Below are positions 36,822 to 46,366 of a stretch of DNA of 64,000 nt, one piece after another. Both the position numbers and the translations under genes were made by a program. The notes beneath the pieces were generated by a model. That model was not told the DNA's origin. It did not search any database and saw only the letters and a program-made list of their open reading frames with translations. The DNA lies in the NCBI RefSeq assembly GCF_002844555.1, contig NZ_PJNI01000011.1, forward strand, positions 52,419-116,418, written 5' to 3'. Every line of letters starts with the position of its first letter. Position 1 is the first letter of the stretch. This DNA is from Brumimicrobium salinarum. Lineage in GTDB: Bacteria > Bacteroidota > Bacteroidia > Flavobacteriales_D > Crocinitomicaceae.

Positions 36822-37580
36822 TTAATAAAATCTTTTCTTGTCTTTTTGCCAAATCCATACCAATATAAATCCAACGATAGCTCCACCTAAATGCGCTAAA
36901 TGTGCAATATTGTCGCCTGGATTGGAAAGGAATGAATTGTATACTGCTATACCCACCATAATGGTTACTAGGTATTTGGCCTTTATTGGGATGGGAGGGA
37001 AGAGCAGCATAAGCCTTGTATTGGGAAATAAATATCCGAATCCAACTAAAACACCATATACGGCCCCTGATGCTCCAACAACAGGTGTTGAAATCCCAAC
37101 CATGTAATCTTGAACCAAGCCATTGGTGTTGGCAATAATATTAAAAGTATCAATTGAGCCGGATCGAAGGCTGGCTATTTTCTCTTGTAAAATAAAAAGA
37201 TCATAACCCGCGGAAACAAGTTGGTCCTCAATATGTTTTACTTCGATGTATCCTACGATTTGATGCAAGAAAAATGCTCCAAACGCCGTTGTCATATAAA
37301 AGATAAAGAAACGTTTTGGTCCCCAAACTTGTTCCAATGCAGAGCCAAATATAACAAGGGCAAACATGTTAAATAAAATATGAAAAAAGTCACCATGCAT
37401 GAAAAAATGAGTGACAATTTGATACGGCTCAAAATAGGGGGAATTAAAAACATAACCTCCTAATAGGTAGGTAATGGGAAAGCCTTGTGCTTCGCCTAAA
37501 AACTTTATAATGAACATTACGACGTTTAAGAGTAGCAAGTTTTTAACCACTGGGGGCATGTTTCCTAAGATATTGTTCAT
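36822..37580 (-). CDS. Rhomboid-family intramembrane serine protease
   Basis: Second rhomboid of the operon, 252 residues with about six helices. Catalytic Ser in VVGASGAVYGVLVGFGYLF, catalytic His in HLAHLGGAIVGFILV, and the HGDFFHILFNMFALVIFG helix. The loop between helices is longer than in the first copy (residues 105-145, IEVKHIEDQLVSAGYD). Start codon overlaps the mutL stop by 4 bases, giving translational coupling. Two adjacent rhomboids next to mutL is a pattern I know from Bacteroidetes; the partner substrates are unknown. Confidence 0.93.
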   Translation of the reverse strand: MNNILGNMPPVVKNLLLLNVVMFIIKFLGEAQGFPITYLLGGYVFNSPYFEPYQIVTHFFMHGDFFHILFNMFALVIFGSALEQVWGPKRFFIFYMTTAFGAFFLHQIVGYIEVKHIEDQLVSAGYDLFILQEKIASLRSGSIDTFNIIANTNGLVQDYMVGISTPVVGASGAVYGVLVGFGYLFPNTRLMLLFPPIPIKAKYLVTIMVGIAVYNSFLSNPGDNIAHLAHLGGAIVGFILVWIWQKDKKRFY

Positions 37581-39415
37581 GATAGATATTTATAAAGTTC
37601 CTCTAAAGTTATTGTACTCATAATTTTATTTCCACTAGGTGAATATTGATGTTGCTCACTTTGGAAAATTCGATCAACGATGTAATTTAATTCTTCTTCA
37701 TTTAACACCTTGTTCTTGTAATTTGTTGCCGCCGCTGATAAGGATAAAATTAATTCATGAACCAACTCACCTTTATCTAGATCTTCATGCGTTATTTTTT
37801 CAACAATTCCATCTAAACATTGTGTCACATACTCAATTTCAAGCATGGACGGAATACTAGAGAGAACAAGTGTGTTTTTTTGCCAATCCCAATCAAAACC
37901 TAGACGTTTCAAATGAGTTGCGTTGTTTTCCCATTCTAATTTCTGGGTATTTTGCATATTATATTCGTATGGAAACATAAGTTGTTGGCCTGCAATTGGA
38001 GAAAGCATGAATTGTTCCATTAAATCATCATACAAGATGCGCTCATTGGCTCTGTTCAAGTGAATGAGTAAAATGCCCGATTTAATTTGGACAAATATTA
38101 AATTGCGATGAATTTGAATTTTACTTCCGCTTGACTGTTGTGGTTTATCAAAAGCAATTTCTTGATTTGTACTGTCCTCCTCTTGCGTCAATTCTTCTTC
38201 TGTTATTTCGTAAAAATCTTCCCACTCTTTTTTATTGGGACGCAATGTATTTGGCATGGGTCGCGCCGAATTTCCTTTGTTTGATGAACCCTGACCTGCG
38301 TTTGAAGTCTCAAAAGGATTAAAAGTTGGATCTACCTTTATTTCTGGTTGCCGAATAGGGCTATTTTGCTGTTCTATGGTAAGGTCAAATTGCGGTTCTC
38401 TTTCAAAATCGAGGCTTGGTGCTATATTGTATTTTCCTAAGGCCAATTTTATCGTACTTCTCAGAATACTATAAATATTTCTTTGATCTTCAAATTTAAC
38501 TTCGGTTTTTGTTGGATGAACATTCACGTCTAATGTTTCAGAGGGAACATCCATATATATAAAATACGAAGGAAAATGTTTTGGAGCAATAAGATTATCA
38601 TATCCAGAAACTACTGCGTGGTGCAAGTAACTATCTTTAAAAAATCTATTATTGACAAAAAAGTATTGTTCTCCCCTAGTTTTCTTGGAATACTCTGGTT
38701 TAACAATAAAACCTTTCAGGTTGACTAAATCTGTATTCTCTTCTATCGGAACAAGTTTATTATTAAAATTTCTTCCAAATAAATCAACAATTCTTTTGCG
38801 CAAACCTGCCGATTCTAAGTTGTGAATTACATTGCCATTGTGTGAGAATGTAAATGCTATTTCAGGATGTGTTAATGCAATTCTGTTGAATTCTTCAACT
38901 ATATGCTTGGTTTCTACATTGTCTGATTTTAAAAAATTTCTTCTTGCAGGAACATTGAAAAATAAGTTTTTTACAGAAATTGAGGTGCCGTTTGCACGTG
39001 AACAAGGTTCTTGTAAGCTAATTTTACTTCCAGCAATTTCAATTTTTGTTCCTACCTCTTGGTCTTTTTCGATGGTTTCTAACTCAACATGAGCAATAGC
39101 GGCAATAGAAGCTAATGCTTCTCCTCGAAATCCTTTTGTATTCAAGTTAAACAAATCTGCAGCAGCTTCAATCTTACTTGTAGCATGTCTTTCAAAGCAC
39201 ATTTGGGCATCCATAGCAGACATACCTTTTCCATTGTCTATAATTTGAATGGAGGTTTTTCCCGCGTCTTTTATATGTAATTCAACCTTTGAGGACGAAG
39301 CGTCAACAGCATTCTCAATTAATTCTTTAACCACAGATGCTGGTCGCTGAATTACTTCACCTGCAGCAATTTGATTGGCAATGTTATCGGGGAGTAAACG
39401 AATTACCTCTGACAT
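37577..39415 (-). CDS. mutL: DNA mismatch repair protein MutL
   Basis: ATP-dependent coordinator of mismatch repair. The N-terminal GHKL ATPase domain has IAAGEVIQRPASVVKELIEN, DNGKGMSAMD, and GFRGEALASIAA; a linker (about 350-430, Pro/Asn/Gln-rich) leads to the C-terminal dimerisation domain. The usual endonuclease motif DQHA-x2-E-x4-E is not conserved: the position reads HLNRANERILYDD, and the late CPHGRP-type motif reads SPSGNK. That suggests weak or altered nicking activity. Length 612 is normal. Operon with the small membrane protein upstream and two rhomboids downstream. Confidence 0.96.
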   Translation of the reverse strand: MSEVIRLLPDNIANQIAAGEVIQRPASVVKELIENAVDASSSKVELHIKDAGKTSIQIIDNGKGMSAMDAQMCFERHATSKIEAAADLFNLNTKGFRGEALASIAAIAHVELETIEKDQEVGTKIEIAGSKISLQEPCSRANGTSISVKNLFFNVPARRNFLKSDNVETKHIVEEFNRIALTHPEIAFTFSHNGNVIHNLESAGLRKRIVDLFGRNFNNKLVPIEENTDLVNLKGFIVKPEYSKKTRGEQYFFVNNRFFKDSYLHHAVVSGYDNLIAPKHFPSYFIYMDVPSETLDVNVHPTKTEVKFEDQRNIYSILRSTIKLALGKYNIAPSLDFEREPQFDLTIEQQNSPIRQPEIKVDPTFNPFETSNAGQGSSNKGNSARPMPNTLRPNKKEWEDFYEITEEELTQEEDSTNQEIAFDKPQQSSGSKIQIHRNLIFVQIKSGILLIHLNRANERILYDDLMEQFMLSPIAGQQLMFPYEYNMQNTQKLEWENNATHLKRLGFDWDWQKNTLVLSSIPSMLEIEYVTQCLDGIVEKITHEDLDKGELVHELILSLSAAATNYKNKVLNEEELNYIVDRIFQSEQHQYSPSGNKIMSTITLEELYKYLS

Positions 39416-39442
39416 CTTTTGATTACTTGTTTTTGATTTGAC

Positions 39443-39766
39443 TTAAGGTTCTAAATGTATAACTTCCGCAGTAAAAATATCAACGTAATCTAAAATAAAA
39501 TAAGCGCCTAAAAGTAAGGCGACTAAAATAATGATTAAACGAATATTGGCTGCTCTAGATTGTTGACTAAAAGATTTCTCTGTATGCCATGCACTCTGCA
39601 TTTTATCTTTTAATCTGGCTTGTTGATCTGTAAGTGATAATTGAGCTTCTTCACTATACGCTTTTTGCATCATTTTTATACGCTCTTTACGTGCATCATA
39701 ATAACGCGGTGTATAATCAAATTTCTTATTTCTGTTCACTTTCATGAACTTAATTCGCTCTAGCAT
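39443..39766 (-). CDS. Small conserved Bacteroidetes membrane protein upstream of mutL
   Basis: 107 residues (99 if it starts at 39745, MKVNRNKKFDY). A basic N-terminus, NRNKKFDYTPRYYDARKERI, leads to a helical stretch and one membrane helix near the C-terminus (LIIILVALLLGAYFILDYV). Proteins of this pattern are common next to mutL in Bacteroidetes; some databases misname them riboflavin synthase subunits. Function unknown. A near-match -7 box (TATCTTTA) lies upstream. It precedes mutL by 27 bases and is probably the first gene of that operon. Confidence 0.65.
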   Translation of the reverse strand: MLERIKFMKVNRNKKFDYTPRYYDARKERIKMMQKAYSEEAQLSLTDQQARLKDKMQSAWHTEKSFSQQSRAANIRLIIILVALLLGAYFILDYVDIFTAEVIHLEP

Positions 39767-39993
39767 ACTATAACTTTACTTTTAAACCATAAAGATACAT
39801 CAAATTTTAAAGTAATAAAATCATTTTCTATATCTTCGGTCGTCATTTTTTACACATAAATATAAATAGGTTTATGCTTTGATTATATTTGTTCTCAAAA
39901 TTTATTCCAATACATTTTGAAATGACATTTCGGCAGAATGTTTGCTTGAATGTTTCTTAACAAACGAATAAAGGTTTAAAATTATACGATTTC

Positions 39994-42927
39994 ATGAAGA
40001 TTACTTTTATTTTTTCTATTGTAATTCTTTTTTCTAGCGGATTGCTAAGTTGGTCAATGTACAGTAAAAATGAAGATGAACCGAACCTTAAACCATCCGG
40101 AAAAGGAATGCCCGCCTATATGCGACTTTCACCTCAGTGGGCATTGGAAAAGCTTGAATCAATGACTCTAAAGGAAAAAATTGCACAAAGCTTTATGATT
40201 GAAGTTACCCCAAATAAAGGAGTTCAGCATATCAATCAAATTGATTCTTTGATAGAAAAACATAAGGTTGGTGGAATTATTATGTTTCAAGGTACGCGTG
40301 ACAATACACAAGCTACCATTCAGCGATTACAAAGCAAAAGTACAGTTCCATTATTGGTCGGAATTGACGGGGAATGGGGCAGCAATATGCGTCTAGCTGA
40401 TGGAGAACGGTTTCCTTTTCAATTGACAATAGGGGCAGCAAACGAGCTGAAGCAAACAAATCTTATTGGTCAAGCGATGGGAGCAGAGTTAAATAGCCTC
40501 GGAATTCATTTAAGTTTTTCTCCTGTGGTGGATGTAAATACAAATCCTCAAAACCCTGTGATTGGATTTCGTTCTTTTGGTGAAAATCCATTGCTGGTGG
40601 CAAGACATGCTTCAGAAATGATTAAAGGAATTCAAGATTTTAATGTACTCACTTGTATGAAACACTTTCCAGGTCATGGTGATACAGATGTAGATTCACA
40701 TTATGATTTACCTTTAATAACTAAAACTAAAAAAGAATTAAGTAGAATTGATTGGTTGCCTTATCGTCAGGGAAGACTTGCTGGGGCATCTGCAGTTATG
40801 ATGGGGCATTTAAACGTGCCTGCGCTTGATTCGTCTGGAACACCGGCAAGTTTATCGCCTATTATTATCCAAGAAAATCTAAGAAAAGAATTGAAGTTTG
40901 AAGGTTTGGTGATTAGTGACGCTTTAAATATGAAGGCATTAACTAAAAAATATGATGATGTTGAAATTGCGAAAAAAGCTTATATCGCCGGAAATGATAT
41001 TTTACTTTATCCCAATGCAATTGAAAAATCTATTGCTGAAATAGCAGCAGCTGTTGAATCTGGTGAAATATCAACAGCAATTGTTAATGAAAAAGCTTTA
41101 CGGGTTTTGAGGGCAAAATATTTTGCCATTATTCACAAACCTGAAAAAAAACCATTAATAGATCCTGAAGTGATTGATTATGCTCAAGTTGATATTTATG
41201 AAAAAGCTTTGACAGTGATAAAAAATGAAAACGTAATTCCTGTACAGGATGCTTCTGCACGAAATTTTGTACTTAACATTGGAGGAGAGGGGAAAGCGTT
41301 TAACAAATCTGCTGAAAAATATATGAATGCAACCTACGGTTCAATCTCATCAGCTAAAGATGCTTATGCGATTTATAAGTTCTCATTAAAAAATTACGAT
41401 AATATCTTTGTGAATTTGATTGCTCCATCAGTTTTACCACGTAATGATTTTAGTTATCCGGAAGGTTGGAGAGAACTTCTGAAAAAAATGCCCGAATCTT
41501 CAAATGTTTATGTTAATTTTTTTGGTAATCCTTATGCAATAGATGATCGATGGACTTTTGAAAATGTTGACGCAGTAGTTTTGGCATTTCAGAATACAGA
41601 AATCGGTCAGAATAGAGCAGCACAATTGCTTTTTGGAGGTTTTCAAGCGACTTCTGTTTTGCCAATTACACTTAGTGCCGATTATCAAGAGGGATATGGG
41701 CTTAAAACAGAAACAGCTTCCCGATTAAAGTTTACCATACCAATGGAATTGGGTATTTCTAATAAGGCATTTTATAAAATTGATTCAATAGCCAATAATG
41801 GAATTACAGAAAAAGCCTTTCCTGGGTGTCAAGTTGTAGTGGCTAAAGATGGTAAAGTAATTTATGAGAAAGCATTTGGATACCAAACATACGATAGCGT
41901 ATTAGCTGTTGACTATAAAACGATGTATGATTTGGCTTCTGTAACAAAGATAGCAGCTTCAACTACTGGTTTGATGTACTTACAAGACGAGAAAAAGTTT
42001 TCTTTAGATAGTACTATAGGTGATTATTTAAGTGGGTTAACACGTGGAACTGTTTATCGGAATTTAAAGATGAGAGATGTTATGGCACATCAAGCAGGCC
42101 TAATTCCATGGGTTCCTTTTTATACCCAAACATTAGTGAATGGAAAACCAAACGAACAGTTATACGCAACATCACCCTTTGGCAATCGAAATGCTGTTGT
42201 AGCGAATAATTTATACATTCGAGATAATTATGAAGATGATATACTAAAAGTTATTTTGTCAAAACCATTAAGAAGAAGTAAGACCTATAAATATTCAGAT
42301 TTAGGATATTACTTTGCTAAGAAAATTATTGAAAGCACTGCAGATGAGCCATTAGATCAATTGCTGCTTAACAAGTTTTATGCTCCGATGGGACTAACTA
42401 CATTAGGTTATCATCCACTCAATAGTTTTGATTTGAAACGTATAGCACCCACAGAGAAAGACACTTATTTTCGGCATCAATTGGTGCATGGATATGTTCA
42501 TGATATGGGAGCAGCTATGATGAATGGAGTAGGCGGTCATGCAGGATTATTTTCAAATGCTACTGATCTAGCTGGGTTTATGCAAATGCTATTGAATAAG
42601 GGAAAGTATGGAGGTAGACAATACTTGAGCTCTTCAGTAATAGAGGAGTTTACAGATTGTCAGTTTTGCCCAAGAAATAGAAGGGGTGCTGGTTTTGATA
42701 AACCAGTTATTGAAGGTGAAGGTGGACCAGCAGCTGAAGCGGTATCAAAATCATCTTTTGGACATTCTGGTTTTACAGGAACGTTAGCATGGGCAGATCC
42801 TGAAAAAAATATTAACTATGTGTTTCTGTCAAACCGTGTTTATCCAAGTGCTGAAAATTGGAAAATCGTACGGATGAATATTCGTACTGAAATTCAAAAG
42901 GTTATCTATGAAGTGTTGGAAGATTAA
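39994..42927 (+). CDS. Glycoside hydrolase family 3 (NagZ-like) fused to serine beta-lactamase-like domain
   Basis: 977-residue exported two-domain enzyme. A signal/anchor helix at residues 1-20 precedes a GH3 domain (about 45-375) with the NagZ marker KHFPGHGDTDVDSHYDLP (catalytic His/Asp) and the nucleophile Asp in LVISDALNMKAL. A linker/GH3 C-domain covers about 390-590. A class C beta-lactamase/transpeptidase-like domain (about 610-975) has the SxxK serine in ASVTKIAAS, Tyr in KYSDLGYY and HSG in FGHSGFTGTL. The combination suggests peptidoglycan turnover: N-acetylglucosaminidase plus peptide hydrolase or esterase. This fusion is known in Bacteroidetes. It is a single-gene unit, with bshA 96 bases downstream. 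Confidence 0.9.
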   Translation: MKITFIFSIVILFSSGLLSWSMYSKNEDEPNLKPSGKGMPAYMRLSPQWALEKLESMTLKEKIAQSFMIEVTPNKGVQHINQIDSLIEKHKVGGIIMFQGTRDNTQATIQRLQSKSTVPLLVGIDGEWGSNMRLADGERFPFQLTIGAANELKQTNLIGQAMGAELNSLGIHLSFSPVVDVNTNPQNPVIGFRSFGENPLLVARHASEMIKGIQDFNVLTCMKHFPGHGDTDVDSHYDLPLITKTKKELSRIDWLPYRQGRLAGASAVMMGHLNVPALDSSGTPASLSPIIIQENLRKELKFEGLVISDALNMKALTKKYDDVEIAKKAYIAGNDILLYPNAIEKSIAEIAAAVESGEISTAIVNEKALRVLRAKYFAIIHKPEKKPLIDPEVIDYAQVDIYEKALTVIKNENVIPVQDASARNFVLNIGGEGKAFNKSAEKYMNATYGSISSAKDAYAIYKFSLKNYDNIFVNLIAPSVLPRNDFSYPEGWRELLKKMPESSNVYVNFFGNPYAIDDRWTFENVDAVVLAFQNTEIGQNRAAQLLFGGFQATSVLPITLSADYQEGYGLKTETASRLKFTIPMELGISNKAFYKIDSIANNGITEKAFPGCQVVVAKDGKVIYEKAFGYQTYDSVLAVDYKTMYDLASVTKIAASTTGLMYLQDEKKFSLDSTIGDYLSGLTRGTVYRNLKMRDVMAHQAGLIPWVPFYTQTLVNGKPNEQLYATSPFGNRNAVVANNLYIRDNYEDDILKVILSKPLRRSKTYKYSDLGYYFAKKIIESTADEPLDQLLLNKFYAPMGLTTLGYHPLNSFDLKRIAPTEKDTYFRHQLVHGYVHDMGAAMMNGVGGHAGLFSNATDLAGFMQMLLNKGKYGGRQYLSSSVIEEFTDCQFCPRNRRGAGFDKPVIEGEGGPAAEAVSKSSFGHSGFTGTLAWADPEKNINYVFLSNRVYPSAENWKIVRMNIRTEIQKVIYEVLED

Positions 42928-43023
42928 AAGTTAAATTTCTATTATATCAGAACAAGTTACAACATGAATTGTTTTTTCTAACTACTTTTAGGCAGATTAA
43001 GAAAGTGGATAAAACATTTAAAA

Positions 43024-44160
43024 ATGAAAATTGGAATTGTATTATACCCAACCTTTGGTGGGAGTGGAGTTGTGGCAACGGAATTAGGAAAAGCATTAGC
43101 AGAAAAGGGACATAAAATTCATTTTATTACTTATTCTCAACCTGTTCGTTTAGGTTCTTTTAGAGATAATATTTTTTATCATGAAGTAGTCGTTTCTAAT
43201 TATCCCTTGTTTGAATATCAACCTTATGAGACAGAACTCGCTTCAAAAATGGTTGATGTAGTAGAATATGAAAAATTAGATCTGCTTCACGTTCATTATG
43301 CAATTCCACATGCTTCGGCTGCGTTTATGGCACAGCAAATCCTAAAAACAAAAGGTATTGAGATTCCGTTCATAACTACATTGCACGGTACAGATATTAC
43401 GCTTGTTGGGAGGGATAAATCTTTCGAGCCTGTAATTTCATTTTGTATTAACCAATCCAATGCTGTTACAGCGGTATCTGAAAGTTTAAAAGAAGATACC
43501 TTAAAACACTTTAAAACTGAACGAGAAATTCAGGTTATTCCTAACTTCATTCATAGCTCTCCTTACAACTCTTCCAATACTGATTTAGAGAGAAGAAGGA
43601 AGTATGCGAAAGATGGTGAACGCATCATTTGTCATGTTTCTAATTTTAGAAAAGTTAAAAGAGTAGAAGATGTAGTGCGTATTTTTGAAAAAATAAATCA
43701 AAATGTTAAATCGAGATTATTGCTCATCGGTGACGGACCAGAACGTTATAACGTTGAGTTGTTATGTCGAGAATTGGGAACATGTGATCGGGTTATGATG
43801 GTAGGTAAAATTAGAGATGCTTCTAGTTTAATGAGTTTATCAGACCTTTTTCTTTTGCCTTCTCAAACAGAAAGCTTTGGATTAGCAGCGCTTGAAGCCA
43901 TGGCTGTTGGTGTGCCGGTCATTTCTTCTAATACTGGTGGTATTCCAGAGGTAAACGTAAATGGTTATTCTGGATATTTATCTGATGTAGGAAATGTAGA
44001 TGAAATGGCAGAAAATGCAATCAAAATAATTTCCGATGAAAATATTTTAAATAAATTTAAACATCAAGCGCAGCTACAATCTGAAAAGTTTTGTTTGAAA
44101 AATATTTTACCATTGTATGAAGATCTATATGAAAAAGTAATCGCTTCAGTGCGCCGCTAA
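43024..44160 (+). CDS. bshA: N-acetyl-alpha-D-glucosaminyl L-malate synthase
   Basis: GT4 enzyme that joins GlcNAc from UDP-GlcNAc to L-malate, the first step of bacillithiol synthesis. The BshA-specific N-terminus MKIGIVLYPTFGGSGVVATE is followed by GHKIHFITYSQPVRL, LHGTDITLVGRDKSF, and the donor-binding PSQTESFGLAALEAMAVGVP with VISSNTGGIPEV. Length 378 is exact for BshA. The other bsh genes (bshB, bshC) are not adjacent here. It converges with the cyclase gene, with 9 bases between stops. Confidence 0.93.
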   Translation: MKIGIVLYPTFGGSGVVATELGKALAEKGHKIHFITYSQPVRLGSFRDNIFYHEVVVSNYPLFEYQPYETELASKMVDVVEYEKLDLLHVHYAIPHASAAFMAQQILKTKGIEIPFITTLHGTDITLVGRDKSFEPVISFCINQSNAVTAVSESLKEDTLKHFKTEREIQVIPNFIHSSPYNSSNTDLERRRKYAKDGERIICHVSNFRKVKRVEDVVRIFEKINQNVKSRLLLIGDGPERYNVELLCRELGTCDRVMMVGKIRDASSLMSLSDLFLLPSQTESFGLAALEAMAVGVPVISSNTGGIPEVNVNGYSGYLSDVGNVDEMAENAIKIISDENILNKFKHQAQLQSEKFCLKNILPLYEDLYEKVIASVRR

Positions 44161-44169
44161 TTGAAAATC

Positions 44170-45858
44170 CTATAAGCATTTACTTCTCATTTTTTTTAAC
44201 TCTTGTATCCTCTGGGATTTACTGCGTTGCCTGATGTTCTTGGCAGTTTCGGTGTAAAATTGATGTTTGTTTTCCAAATATTCTAATTGAAAGTCAATCC
44301 ACTCGAGATCGGTTAAATTTTTACCATAATTTTCAAATTCATTTCGAAGCGTTTTGGCTACATTATGATAATCTGCTCGACCTAAATAATCATGGTCTGC
44401 ATCACACATAATTTTCTCTAAAAGTGTTTGAGGACGATTGTTTTTGTTAGTAGCTAAAATAATACCCGTAATTGTTTCAATTTGTTCTTGTGAGTAACCA
44501 AATTTTGGTAATTCGTTTTTAGCCATCTGAATACCAAAATTTTCATTGTCTTCATAGCGGACAATAAAACCAGAATCATGAAAGAGTATAGCTGTTCTGA
44601 GGATAATCCAATCTTCTCCGGTGACTCCTTCTAAAGCTGCTATACGTTGAGCAGATTTTTCTACATTTAAAGTATGCTTTAAGTTGTGATAATCTAGCTC
44701 ATCAGGTAAAGCCGATTTTAATTTATTGATAATAAAAGTTCGGGTATTTTCAAAATCCATGGCAGGGAGCTCACATTTTAAGCGTAATGCTCTATTGGGT
44801 AACTTTCCTTCATTAAAAAGTGAATTTTCTGTTTTGAGTTGATCTACAAAATACATATCTACAAAACTGCCAAATTTTAATTTGATCTCTCCTCGATGGG
44901 TAATATCAAAATAAGGATGAACAAGTTTAGCTACATCTGCAGTAATGGTTATGTTATTTTCAACTGAATTTTGTTCTGCTCGAGCAGCAATGTTAACGGT
45001 GTCACCCCAAACATCAAAGCTAATTTTTTTTGAACCAATAACACCAGCAACCAAAGGCCCCGTGTGGATACCTATGCGAATGTCCCAAGCTTCGGTGCGG
45101 GTAGCTTTTGCTAAAGCCTTTCGATTTAACATGTAATTTCTAATTTCAATTGCTGCTAACGTCGCCCGTACTGCAGGATTGTCATTCGTTTCTGTTACCC
45201 CTGCTAATGCCATGTATGAATCTCCGATGGTTTTTATCTTTTCAAGCTTATACCGATCGGTTATCTCATCGAATTTTGTAAAATAACCTTCAAGTTCACG
45301 AAGAAGCTCCATCGGTTTTAGCTTTTTTGCAGCTTTGGTAAAAGCAATAAAGTCCGTAAAAAGCACAACCCCTTCTTCAACTTTTCGAGGCGAAAACTTT
45401 CCTATTGTATTAAGATCCTTCAAAATATTCATAGGAAAAATATTCTCCAGTAGTTGGGAAATACGAAGATCTTTAAAATAAAGTGTTTTGAAAACTTCAA
45501 TTTTAGCTTTTACTAAATTAGGATTAAAAGGACTTGATATGTAGTCAACAGCGCCTTCTTTAAATCCTTTCACTAATCGCACACCACTAGAGGTACTTTC
45601 ACTAATTACAATTTTATAAGCGTCTTTAGAGTTGGGATTGGATTTTAAACGTTGTAACAATTCAAATCCATTTACAGCCTTGCTTTGAATATTGATAAGA
45701 ATAATTCCTACACGTCGCTTCTCTAGTATGGGAAGTGCAGAAGCTTCATCCTCACAAAATATTAAATTATTGCCACTTCCTAATAACATTGCACGCAAAC
45801 CATCTATGTTTATAGGGTTGTTGTCGATTACAAGAATGTTTATAAATCTTTCCACCAA
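44170..45858 (-). CDS. Pseudo-receiver/class III adenylate cyclase/HD-domain fusion
   Basis: 562-residue cytoplasmic regulator. Residues 5-125 form a receiver-like domain that lacks the phospho-acceptor Asp: the usual LLD reads LIN (Asn 56), and the conserved Lys reads Ser in DYISSPF. Residues 155-345 form a class III nucleotide cyclase: metal ligands Asp 169 (LFTDF) and Asp 213 (GDSYM), adenine-selecting Lys 207 and Asp 282, and transition-state Asn 289 and Arg 293. All are present, predicting active cAMP synthesis. Residues 385-500 form an HD domain (HNLKHTLNVE, LFHDSG, CDADHD) with the expected metal ligands His 395, His 427, Asp 428 and Asp 486/488. The HD part may hydrolyse a phosphodiester or nucleotide. 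It is transcribed alone, next to a repeat array. Confidence 0.9.
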   Translation of the reverse strand: MVERFINILVIDNNPINIDGLRAMLLGSGNNLIFCEDEASALPILEKRRVGIILINIQSKAVNGFELLQRLKSNPNSKDAYKIVISESTSSGVRLVKGFKEGAVDYISSPFNPNLVKAKIEVFKTLYFKDLRISQLLENIFPMNILKDLNTIGKFSPRKVEEGVVLFTDFIAFTKAAKKLKPMELLRELEGYFTKFDEITDRYKLEKIKTIGDSYMALAGVTETNDNPAVRATLAAIEIRNYMLNRKALAKATRTEAWDIRIGIHTGPLVAGVIGSKKISFDVWGDTVNIAARAEQNSVENNITITADVAKLVHPYFDITHRGEIKLKFGSFVDMYFVDQLKTENSLFNEGKLPNRALRLKCELPAMDFENTRTFIINKLKSALPDELDYHNLKHTLNVEKSAQRIAALEGVTGEDWIILRTAILFHDSGFIVRYEDNENFGIQMAKNELPKFGYSQEQIETITGIILATNKNNRPQTLLEKIMCDADHDYLGRADYHNVAKTLRNEFENYGKNLTDLEWIDFQLEYLENKHQFYTETAKNIRQRSKSQRIQELKKMRSKCL

Positions 45859-45991
45859 GTTGAATTTAAGAAGCTATTCAACGAAAATAATATTTTCAAT
45901 CGAGTATTTAGTATTAAACAGGAGAATTTTCCGCCTATTCGTCGAAGAAAAATAAATATTTCGAGTTGTGTTTTCTAGGTAATTCAAATTT

Positions 45992-46300
45992 ACCACCAAT
46001 CCTGAAGGAATGAAATGATCTTAACTGCTCATCAAACCAAACACTCACCACCAATCCCGAAGGGATGTAATAATTCTAACAGCTCATTAAACCAAACACT
46101 CACCACCAGTCCCGAAGGGATGAAATAATTCTAACAGCTCATCCAACCAAACACTCACCACCAATCCCGAAGGGATGTAATAATTCTAACAGCTCATTAA
46201 ACCAAACACTCACCACCAGTCCCGAAGGGATGAAATAATTCTAACAGCTCATCCAACCAAACACTCACCACCAATCCCGAAGGGATGACATAATTATATG
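45992..46300. repeat. 55-bp tandem repeat array with 110-bp higher-order unit
   Basis: Six units start at 45992, 46047, 46102, 46157, 46212 and 46267, spaced exactly 55 bases. Units 2 and 4 are identical and units 3 and 5 are identical, so the array has grown by duplication of a 110-bp pair. Unit 1 is diverged; unit 6 is cut short. Each unit carries the palindrome atcccgaagggat (in unit 1 atcctgaaggaat) and ends ccaaacactc. There are no unique spacers, so it is not a CRISPR. It lies in the 509-base gap between the cyclase and ferredoxin genes; the part 45859-45991 holds nothing I recognise. Confidence 0.92.
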
Positions 46301-46312
46301 TCTTGTTATTAA

Positions 46313-46344
46313 ATAAAAAAAGCCAGTTAAATAAATAACTGGCT
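46313..46344 (-). terminator. Intrinsic terminator of the ferredoxin gene
   Basis: Perfect 9-bp stem (46321-46329 with 46336-46344, agccagtta/taactggct) and a 6-base loop; on the minus strand it is followed by a T-rich run (46313-46320). It lies 22 bases after the ferredoxin stop. Confidence 0.85.
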
Positions 46345-46366
46345 TAGGTAAACTCTATTACTGCAT

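Noticed and set aside
45992..46300. CRISPR array
   Set aside because: Units repeat head to tail with no unique spacers, and no cas genes are present.
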